Origin: Senegalia massiliensis
Lineage (GTDB): Bacteria; Bacillota; Clostridia; Tissierellales; SIT17
Direction: 5' to 3'
Assembly (NCBI RefSeq): GCF_900626135.1
Contig: NZ_LR130785.1
Span: 374,023 to 438,022 of the forward strand
DNA length: 64,000 nt
The translations under genes were made by a program, and so were the position numbers. The notes beneath the pieces were generated by a model. That model had not been told where the DNA came from. It saw nothing but the letters and a program-made list of their open reading frames with translations, and ran no database searches. The number at the start of each line of letters is the position of its first letter. The stretch's first letter is position 1. This document shows positions 9,590 to 19,141 of this stretch, piece by piece.

Positions 9590-10123
9590 TTGCAGAAAAG
9601 AAAAAAATACTTTAAAAGAGTAATGAATATTAATGAAGTTTTATTTGGATGTTCTGTTTTATCAGTGGTTTTATACTTTTATTTTTATCCGATTTTTAAT
9701 TCTGAAAAGTATAATTTTATTATTAATATTGTTTTATTTGTAAATGGAATACTCTTAGTGATATTTAACACAAATTTTATTAATTTTAAAAATAACTTTA
9801 GAAAGATATCAATTTTTATAGTTATGATAATAGAAAGCTATACCATATATAAGATATTTTATTATTGTAATATTGGTATCATTATATATTTTAAAATATT
9901 ACTTACATTATCATTAATAGTATTCATCTATATTTTGTTTTTAACAATATTTAAATTTAGATTCATTTTAATATATATGTATCAAAATATAATATATAGT
10001 TCTTTTATAGAAAATGAAATATTATTTTTAGTATTAAAATTAATATCTATATATTTCTTTAAAACAATAATATTGTTAGAAGCACTTATATCTATAAGAG
10101 ACTTTCTTATAACTAACTTTTAG
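9590..10123 (+). CDS. Unrecognised membrane protein between CRISPR array and cas6
   Basis: I do not recognise this 177-residue protein. It has a basic N terminus (MQKRKKYFKRV) and about five hydrophobic segments, near residues 15-33, 43-60, 73-92, 95-120 and 143-160. It has almost no charged residues outside short loops. The start is TTG with the ribosome site AGGGGAG 8 nt upstream, and a consensus promoter precedes it. It lies between array 1 and cas6 on the same strand, separated from both, and its base composition is as AT-rich as the surroundings. A CRISPR-linked role (membrane effector, toxin or regulator) is only a guess from position; it could also be a passenger gene. Confidence 0.65.
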   Translation: MQKRKKYFKRVMNINEVLFGCSVLSVVLYFYFYPIFNSEKYNFIINIVLFVNGILLVIFNTNFINFKNNFRKISIFIVMIIESYTIYKIFYYCNIGIIIYFKILLTLSLIVFIYILFLTIFKFRFILIYMYQNIIYSSFIENEILFLVLKLISIYFFKTIILLEALISIRDFLITNF

Positions 10124-10142
10124 CTAACTATAAAATAATTAT

Positions 10143-10171
10143 TAACTTTTCTCTTTATTTTATGTTATACT
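10143..10171 (+). promoter_or_regulatory. Promoter of the crRNA-like RNA and probably of the cas operon
   Basis: TTAACT (10143-10148), 17 nt and TATACT (10166-10171), with TG one base before the -10 (extended -10). Transcription would start near 10178, at the left arm of a 12-nt inverted repeat. No better promoter was seen before cas6, so read-through into cas6 is likely. Confidence 0.55.
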
Positions 10172-10177
10172 GTAACT

Positions 10178-10295
10178 ATAATCCTAAAATATATATCAAC
10201 TACTAGTTATGTATTTAAAAATTATTTAATTTAGTATTTTAAAAGTTGAACCGTTACATTTATGTAGTTAATATTAGATTTTAGGATTAATTATA
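10178..10295 (+). ncRNA. Candidate crRNA-like regulatory RNA with degenerate CRISPR repeats
   Basis: Positions 10245-10274 start GTTGAACC, continue with TTACA and end TGTAGTTAATAT. Aligned to the array repeat with small gaps, about 20 of 30 positions agree. A partial second copy of the repeat's 3' half (AGTTATGTATTTAAAA) is at 10205-10220, 24 nt before it. The 12 nt ATTTTAGGATTA (10278-10289) after the degenerate repeat are the exact reverse complement of TAATCCTAAAAT at 10179-10190, at the predicted transcript start. This may be an RNA stem, or a guide that targets its own promoter. It resembles the CreR/CreA RNAs known next to cas operons. Function is inferred. Confidence 0.5.
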
Positions 10296-10301
10296 TATTC
10301 T

Positions 10302-10321
10302 ATTATATAATTAAGTATATT
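10302..10321 (+). repeat. 20-nt direct repeat, copy 2, upstream of cas6
   Basis: Exact second copy of the sequence at 9546-9565. The remainder of the 320-nt gap to cas6 holds only very AT-rich DNA and a hairpin (AGATAATT 10394-10401 with AATTATCT 10418-10425) just before the cas6 ribosome site. Confidence 0.5.
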
Positions 10322-10443
10322 TAAAATAATAATTAATAATAAAATTATATTATTTTAAGAAAAAAGAAGGAAAACAAGCTTTTATATAGAATTAGATAAT
10401 TATAGTATTTATTCTAAAATTATCTATAAAAGGTGGTGATAAG

Positions 10444-11139
10444 GTGAAATATTATGAACTAACTAATACTGTATATTTATATAAAGATATATATTTTACT
10501 AAAGCAAATGAAATGATTTCTAATTTTATTAATGAAGCTTTGTATTTAAATAATCAATTATCAAAGTTTCATAAAAAAAATGAATTTAAAGGATATGTTT
10601 ATGATTCATTATTCCCTAGGGAAAATGATAAAACATACAAAAAAGGTAGCATATATGTTTTTAGAATAAGAAGTATAAATAAAGAATTGCTAACTAAGTT
10701 AGAAAAGTTATTAAAGAAAATTAATTCAGAATATATGAAATTAATAGCTACAGAGTTAAAAGTTTTTAAACCAAAATTCATTAATAGTATTTATACTGCT
10801 ACACCTGCTATAGTAACTTTAGAGAATGGATATTGGACCAAAAATGAAGAAATAGAGATACTTATAGATAGAATTATAAAGAATACTGTTAAAAAATATA
10901 AACATTTTATTGATGAAGACATTCCTTATGATTTTGAGTTTTTTAAAACGATTGAAATTGAAAATATGAAACCTATTGCAATAGAGTATAAAGACATCAA
11001 GTTATTAGGAAATAAATTCAAATTAGAAATTAAAGAAGATGAACTATCTCAAAACATCTCTAATTTATTATTAGGTACAGGTATATTAGAAAAAAATTCT
11101 AGCATAGGTGCTGGATATTGTATTCCAAGATATATATAA
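10444..11139 (+). CDS. cas6: Cas6, CRISPR RNA endoribonuclease
   Basis: Cuts the precursor crRNA within each repeat, leaving the 8-nt tag. The 231-residue protein has the RAMP ferredoxin-like pattern and ends with the Cas6 glycine-rich loop GTGILEKNSSIGAGYC. The GTG start has the ribosome site AGGTGG 7 nt before it and gives the expected MKYYELTNTVYL N terminus. A histidine (H41 or nearby) may serve in catalysis, but this is not certain. It opens the cas operon and must process repeats of both arrays, which differ at two bases. Confidence 0.93.
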   Translation: MKYYELTNTVYLYKDIYFTKANEMISNFINEALYLNNQLSKFHKKNEFKGYVYDSLFPRENDKTYKKGSIYVFRIRSINKELLTKLEKLLKKINSEYMKLIATELKVFKPKFINSIYTATPAIVTLENGYWTKNEEIEILIDRIIKNTVKKYKHFIDEDIPYDFEFFKTIEIENMKPIAIEYKDIKLLGNKFKLEIKEDELSQNISNLLLGTGILEKNSSIGAGYCIPRYI

Positions 11140-11157
11140 AGGAGGAGGTGAAAGTTT

Positions 11158-13810
<2,653 letters not shown>

Positions 13811-13812
13811 AA

Positions 13813-14550
13813 ATGGAAGCGTTAAAATTTAATATTAAAGGCTCTACTGCCTTCTTTAAAAAACCAGATGTAAATGCCTATGCATATTTTAGCTATGGAA
13901 ATATACCTAAAATTGCACTCTTAGGAATATTAGGTTCAATCTTAGGATTAGGTGGATATAATCAGCAAAAAGAAGATGAAATTTACCCCGAATTTTATGA
14001 AAAACTTAAAGATTTAAAAGTATCTATTATTCCTAATACAAAAAAAGCTTACTTTGCCAAGAAAATACAAGTATTTAATAATAGTGTAGGATATGCAAGT
14101 AAAGAACAAGGTGGAAACTTAATAGTAAGAGAACAGTGGTTAGAAAACGTAAATTGGACGATATATATCTTAAATGATGGAAATATAGATAAAAACTTAT
14201 ACAATAAATTAAATGATTATTTACTGAATAATAAAACACATTTTATACCCTATCTAGGGAAAAATGATCATCCTGCTAATATAATGAATGTAGCATATAT
14301 AAAGTTAGAAGAGGTTAAAAGTTACGATAAAATAGATTCTTTATTTCCTTATAAGGATGTAAAACTAGGAAAAGGTACAAGTGATGGTAAGCTAGAATTT
14401 TTATATAAAGAATACCTCCCAGTTAGTTTAAATAAAGAACTTAATTTCTATGAATTAGAAGAATTATCTTTTACAAATTATAGGATAAAAGAAATAGATC
14501 ATAAAGATAGAGTATATTCTGACAAAGAAAAAAATTTATATTTTATTTAA
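13813..14550 (+). CDS. cas5: Cas5, crRNA tag-binding subunit
   Basis: RAMP subunit that caps the 5' tag of the crRNA in Cascade. The 245-residue protein begins EALKFNIKGSTAFFKKPDVN and has the glycine-rich run GILGSILGLGGY near residues 36-47, as in type I-B Cas5. It follows cas7 with a 2-nt gap, so the two are translationally coupled. It is followed by a hairpin that separates the Cascade genes from cas3. Confidence 0.92.
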   Translation: MEALKFNIKGSTAFFKKPDVNAYAYFSYGNIPKIALLGILGSILGLGGYNQQKEDEIYPEFYEKLKDLKVSIIPNTKKAYFAKKIQVFNNSVGYASKEQGGNLIVREQWLENVNWTIYILNDGNIDKNLYNKLNDYLLNNKTHFIPYLGKNDHPANIMNVAYIKLEEVKSYDKIDSLFPYKDVKLGKGTSDGKLEFLYKEYLPVSLNKELNFYELEELSFTNYRIKEIDHKDRVYSDKEKNLYFI

Positions 14551-14552
14551 AT

Positions 14553-14576
14553 AGAGCTTGGTTTGAACCAAGCTCT
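14553..14576 (+). terminator. Perfect hairpin between cas5 and cas3
   Basis: AGAGCTTGGTT and AACCAAGCTCT form an 11-bp stem with almost no loop. No T run follows (TATGATAG), so it may be an attenuator, an RNA-processing or stability element rather than a full terminator. It lies 26 nt before the cas3 start. Confidence 0.55.
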
Positions 14577-14601
14577 TATGATAGGGGGCTAGACTATACT
14601 C

Positions 14602-17169
14602 ATGTACTTAATCAATATAAGTAATTATGTAAAAAATAAAGATAGATATCTTGCTCATAAGAAAAAGGGGAAGAAAAATGAAACACTAAAAGAGCATCTA
14701 GATAAAACTATAGAATATTACAATAAACTATGTGATAAGAAGCAATTAGATACTATAATTAAAAATACTATTGATGAAATAAGATTAGAGGAAAGAAAGT
14801 TAAATCATGAAGAACAAGAATTTATTTATAAATTATTTATAAATTCTATATATCTTCATGACTTAGGAAAAATTAATGTAGTATTTCAAAAAAAGAAAAT
14901 GGAAAAAAGTATTAGTGGTGTAAAATATAGAAGACTTAATAATAGTGAGCATAGTTTAATATCTAGTTTACTATATATAGCAATTTTTAATGAAGAAATA
15001 AAGTTAATAAAAGATTATGATTTTAAAAGATTAGCGGAACACATCATGTATATAAATAGTTATAATATGTCCAGACACCATGGATACTTAAAAGATTTAG
15101 AGGGATATAAAAATAAGTTGGAAAATTTAAAAAATAAAATAAAGGAGCATCCTGATTATATAATAGATTATATAGGACCAGATATAAGTGATTTAGATTT
15201 TAAAGAATCTAGTTTTTTAGGATATAAAAACTATAGTGAAAACGATTTTTACGGGAGATATGAAATTTATATATTAGAAAAACTACTTTATTCTATTATA
15301 GTTAATTGTGATTTCTATGCAACTTATGATTATATGAACAGTGAACCTATAGATGAATTTGGAGAGTTAAGAGACTTAAATGAGCTAAAAGGAGCTTACT
15401 ACAATACCAATATATATAAAGGAATATATAAATATAAAAAATATAAAATGAACTTATTAGAAGAGAATCCTTTCGGAGAAAATTCTATAAACACATTAAG
15501 AAGCGAGATGTTTTTAGAAGCAGAAGAGAATTTATTAAAAAACATAAATAAAAACATCTTTTATATGGAAGCTCCTACAGGTAGTGGTAAAACTAATACT
15601 TCTATAAATTTAGCTTTAAAATTAATTAATCAAAATAAAACTTTAAAAAAGATATTTTATATCTTTCCATTTAACACATTGATAGAACAAACAGAGAAAA
15701 GCATAAGAGAGATCTTCACTAAAAAGGATTTTAAAGATTTTATAAAAATAATTAATTCAATCACACCTATAATCGAAGAGAGTGAGTATAAAGGACAAGA
15801 GGTATATAGTTCTATTGATTATGATAAAAAATTATTAGATATACAAATGCTACATTATCCCTTAATCATGACAAGTCACGTAAATTTTTTTAGATATCTA
15901 TTTAGTGGTTCTAGAGAAGCAAATTTAGCTTTATTACATCTTTCTAATAGTGTAGTAATAATTGATGAAATCCAAAGTTATAAAAACCAAATTTGGAAAG
16001 AAATAATTGAATGCTTTTCTAAAATATTTAAATTATTAAATATGAAAGTTATTATAATGTCCGCTACTCTACCAAGGCTAGATAAATTAGTAAGTGAAAG
16101 AGAAGATATATTCACAGAACTTATAATAGACAAAGAAAAATATTATAAGAGTCCATTTTTTAAAGATAGAGTTAAATTAGATTTTAGTCTACTCAAAAAT
16201 TCTGAATTTAATGATCCAGAAAAAGGGAAAGAAGAGTTGATAAAAAAAATACAAGAAGTATGGAAAGAAAAGAAAAAAAGAATATTAATAGAATTTATAA
16301 AGAAAGAAGATGCTAGAACTTTTTATAACTTAGCTAAAAAAGAATTTCCAAATAAAAGAGTAGTAGAAATAACAGGAGATGACAATAGAATATATAGAAA
16401 AGAAATATTGGATGAGTTAAAGAGTAAAGATGATAATGAAGAATTTATATTGAAGGATATTCTGATAGTAGCAACCCAGGTAATTGAAGCAGGTGTAGAT
16501 ATAGATGTGGATATAGGATTTAAAGATATATCTACAATAGATTCCGAAGAACAGTTTTTAGGAAGAATTAATAGATCTTGTAAACGTGAGGGACTTGCCT
16601 TCTTCTTTAACTTAACAGAAGCTAATAAAATCTATAGAGGCGATTTAAGATTAAATAAAGATTTAAGATATGAAAGGTATCAAAAGATATTGATAGAAAA
16701 GGAATTCAGTGAATTTTATGAAGAATGCTTAAAAAATGTAGAGAATAAAAAAGAAGAATTAAATGAAAATAATATAAATAATTTTTATTCAAAAATGAAA
16801 TATTTAGATTTTCAAGAGATAGATAAACATATGAGTTTAATTGAAGATAATAAATACCAAGTTTATCTTCCTTATACTATAAAATATATAGAAGAGAATG
16901 AGGAAAAGGAAATAGATGGAGAAAAAGTTTGGAGAGAATTTAAGGAACTTTTAGAAAACAAAAAACTAAAGTATGCAGAAAAAAGGATTAAATTATCTTC
17001 TGTACAAGCTAAAATGGATTATTTTATATTTAATTTAGGTGAAAAACCTCAGAAGTACGAAGAGAATATTGGAAATTTATTCTATATTCAAAACGAAGAA
17101 GATTATATAATAGATGGAAAATTTGATAGAAAAAAGTATCTAAATGAGAGTGAGGATATCTTTATATGA
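14602..17169 (+). CDS. cas3: Cas3, HD nuclease-helicase
   Basis: Degrades target DNA after Cascade binding. The 855-residue protein has an N-terminal HD nuclease domain (H86 D87 in YLHDLGK). An SF2 helicase follows: Walker A APTGSGKT near 324-332, DEIQ box near 455, SAT motif near 487, and motif VI FLGRINRS near 650. All core motifs are intact. A GGGGG ribosome site sits about 14 nt upstream. Its 3' end overlaps cas4 by 4 nt. The HD-first fused form is normal for I-B. Confidence 0.95.
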   Translation: MYLINISNYVKNKDRYLAHKKKGKKNETLKEHLDKTIEYYNKLCDKKQLDTIIKNTIDEIRLEERKLNHEEQEFIYKLFINSIYLHDLGKINVVFQKKKMEKSISGVKYRRLNNSEHSLISSLLYIAIFNEEIKLIKDYDFKRLAEHIMYINSYNMSRHHGYLKDLEGYKNKLENLKNKIKEHPDYIIDYIGPDISDLDFKESSFLGYKNYSENDFYGRYEIYILEKLLYSIIVNCDFYATYDYMNSEPIDEFGELRDLNELKGAYYNTNIYKGIYKYKKYKMNLLEENPFGENSINTLRSEMFLEAEENLLKNINKNIFYMEAPTGSGKTNTSINLALKLINQNKTLKKIFYIFPFNTLIEQTEKSIREIFTKKDFKDFIKIINSITPIIEESEYKGQEVYSSIDYDKKLLDIQMLHYPLIMTSHVNFFRYLFSGSREANLALLHLSNSVVIIDEIQSYKNQIWKEIIECFSKIFKLLNMKVIIMSATLPRLDKLVSEREDIFTELIIDKEKYYKSPFFKDRVKLDFSLLKNSEFNDPEKGKEELIKKIQEVWKEKKKRILIEFIKKEDARTFYNLAKKEFPNKRVVEITGDDNRIYRKEILDELKSKDDNEEFILKDILIVATQVIEAGVDIDVDIGFKDISTIDSEEQFLGRINRSCKREGLAFFFNLTEANKIYRGDLRLNKDLRYERYQKILIEKEFSEFYEECLKNVENKKEELNENNINNFYSKMKYLDFQEIDKHMSLIEDNKYQVYLPYTIKYIEENEEKEIDGEKVWREFKELLENKKLKYAEKRIKLSSVQAKMDYFIFNLGEKPQKYEENIGNLFYIQNEEDYIIDGKFDRKKYLNESEDIFI

Positions 17170-17660
17170 AAATTACAGGAACTATGATAAATTATTATTT
17201 TCACTGTAAAAGACAATGTTGGCTATTTTCTAATCGTATAAATCTAGAGGATAATAGTGAAGATGTAAAGATAGGTAAAATACTTCATATTTTAAAAAGT
17301 GAAGAAAATAAAACTACAGAGCTTTCTATTGAAAATATAAAGATAGATAGATTAACTGATGATTATTTAGTTGAAATTAAAAAGTCAGATGCAGATATAA
17401 ATGCTGTAAAATGGCAAGTTTTATTATATTTAAAAACACTTAAAGAAAAAGGCATAGATAAAAAAGGTATGATTGAAATTATTGAAAAGAAAAAGCAGGA
17501 TAAAAAGATTCATTATGTAGAATTAGATGATGAAAGGTTAAAAGAATTAGAAGAAATTTTAGAAAATATAAATATTTTAATTAATATCAATAGCCCTCCA
17601 GATCCAATTAATGAACCAAAGTGTAAGAACTGTGCTTATTATGAATATTGCTATATATAA
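17166..17660 (+). CDS. cas4: Cas4, Fe-S nuclease for spacer acquisition
   Basis: PD-(D/E)XK nuclease that trims prespacers and sets PAM choice and orientation with Cas1-Cas2. 164 residues. Cluster cysteines are C14 (with C18 nearby) at the N terminus and C153, C156, C162 at the C terminus. The catalytic strand shows LVEIKKSD. The ATG overlaps the cas3 stop (ATGA), so the two are coupled. Confidence 0.93.
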   Translation: MKITGTMINYYFHCKRQCWLFSNRINLEDNSEDVKIGKILHILKSEENKTTELSIENIKIDRLTDDYLVEIKKSDADINAVKWQVLLYLKTLKEKGIDKKGMIEIIEKKKQDKKIHYVELDDERLKELEEILENINILININSPPDPINEPKCKNCAYYEYCYI

Positions 17661-17666
17661 GAAAGG

Positions 17667-18677
17667 GTGAGAATAATTAAAGGTCATACAAGATATTTAA
17701 TGTCTAGAGGTGAACTAAAACGAAAAGATAATTCCATAGTATTTAAAAATGAAAAGGGTAATTTCTATATTCCTATTGAAGGTATAAGAGAATTATATTG
17801 TATGAATGATATGACAGTAACTACAAAACTTTTAGATTTTATATCAAAAGCAGGGGTAGTCATTCACTTTTTTAATTATTATGGACATTATAGTGGAACA
17901 TATTATCCAAAGAAACAACTAATTAGTGGAAGTTTAAAAATAAAACAAGCTACTACATACTTAGATAGACGGCTTATTATAGCTAAAAAAATAGTTGAAG
18001 GCATTGCAGTAAATATAGCTGAAACGTTATACCACTATTATAAACATGGAAAAAAAGATATTAAACCTTTGATAGATTGGTTGAGAAAAGATATACCTAA
18101 TATGTTAAGCAAAGAAATAAACATAAAACAAATATTATTTATAGAAGGACAAATATGGCAGAATTTTTATGCTACCTTTAAAAACATATTAAGAGAAGAA
18201 TTTGTATTTAATAAAAGAGTTAAAAGACCACCAGATAATCCATTAAATGCTATGATTTCATTTGGAAATTCTCTCTTATACACTAAAACCATTTCTCAAA
18301 TATACAATACCCATCTAGATCAGTCTATAAGTTTTTTACACGAACCAATGGAAGGAAGATTTTCTTTAAGTTTAGATATAGCAGAGGTATTTAAACCTAT
18401 AATAGTATTTAAAACAATTTTTGACTTAGTAAATAATAGAAAAATTAGAGTAGATAAGCACTTTGAAAAGAAAGTTAATTATTGTATTTTAAATGAAAAA
18501 GGAAGAAAAATATTCATACAAGAATTTGAAAATAGGATAAATAGTGTATTTTTGAATAAGAGATTAAATAGAAAAACTACGTATTTGACAGCAATAAAAT
18601 TAGATGTATATAAACTTATAAAATATATAGTAGAAGATAAAGAGTTTGTACCCTTCAATCTAAAGGAGAGTTGTTAA
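17667..18677 (+). CDS. cas1: Cas1, CRISPR integrase
   Basis: Integrase subunit that inserts new spacers at the leader end. The 336-residue protein has the metal triad E160, H225 (in FLHEPMEG) and E240 (in LSLDIAE), and the N-terminal GELKRKDNSI pattern. The nominal GTG at 17667 lies inside the ribosome site AGAAAGGGTGA; the true start may be the in-frame ATA at 17673 or ATT at 17676, correctly spaced. It follows cas4 by 6 nt and touches cas2. Confidence 0.95.
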   Translation: MRIIKGHTRYLMSRGELKRKDNSIVFKNEKGNFYIPIEGIRELYCMNDMTVTTKLLDFISKAGVVIHFFNYYGHYSGTYYPKKQLISGSLKIKQATTYLDRRLIIAKKIVEGIAVNIAETLYHYYKHGKKDIKPLIDWLRKDIPNMLSKEINIKQILFIEGQIWQNFYATFKNILREEFVFNKRVKRPPDNPLNAMISFGNSLLYTKTISQIYNTHLDQSISFLHEPMEGRFSLSLDIAEVFKPIIVFKTIFDLVNNRKIRVDKHFEKKVNYCILNEKGRKIFIQEFENRINSVFLNKRLNRKTTYLTAIKLDVYKLIKYIVEDKEFVPFNLKESC

Positions 18678-18965
18678 ATGGGTAAAATAAAGAACTATAA
18701 TTACGCTTTTGTACTATATGATGTAAATGAAAAAAGAGTACATAAGGTATTCAAGGTATGTAAAAAATATCTCAATCATTATCAAAAGTCTATTTTTAGA
18801 GGAGATATTACTACATCTAAATTAATTGCTTTAAAAAATGAATTATATCAAATTATAGATCCATCAGAAGATTTTATTTCTATAATTAAATTAGTAAATA
18901 AATCAAGTTTTGGAGAGGAAATATTGGGAACACCTCAGAAAGATGTAGACAGTATGTTTATATAA
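18678..18965 (+). CDS. cas2: Cas2, integrase structural subunit
   Basis: Forms the Cas1-Cas2 complex for spacer integration. 95 residues with a ferredoxin-like fold and D15 in AFVLYDVNEKR. The ATG directly follows the cas1 stop, with AAGGAGAG upstream inside cas1. Leader 2 begins two bases after its stop codon, so the adaptation genes and array 2 are directly joined. Confidence 0.94.
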   Translation: MGKIKNYNYAFVLYDVNEKRVHKVFKVCKKYLNHYQKSIFRGDITTSKLIALKNELYQIIDPSEDFISIIKLVNKSSFGEEILGTPQKDVDSMFI

Positions 18966-18966
18966 A

Positions 18967-19141
18967 TTTACCAAGTGATAAGTTTATTTTATATGTTATA
19001 AAGACTCTATTTTACTAGTTGATAGGGAAAATTATAGAAATATTAATAACTATATTTTTAAGTTGGGAAAATTGTTGAAGAATAGTAATATGTACACACT
19101 AGAGCCGAATTTAAAGAAAATAAAATATGTATTTTACAGTA
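18967..19141 (+). promoter_or_regulatory. CRISPR leader 2
   Basis: Begins with TTTACCAAGT and ends with TATTTTACAGTA, as leader 1 does at nearly the same distance from its first repeat. A weaker promoter candidate is TTGGGA (19063-19068), 17 nt, TAATAT (19086-19091). The middle parts of the two leaders differ strongly. Confidence 0.7.

Noticed and set aside
10205-10220. Counting the AGTTATGTATTTAAAA stretch as a full CRISPR repeat
   Set aside because: Only the 3' half resembles the repeat, with a 2-nt insertion, in AT-rich DNA. It is kept as a partial copy only.
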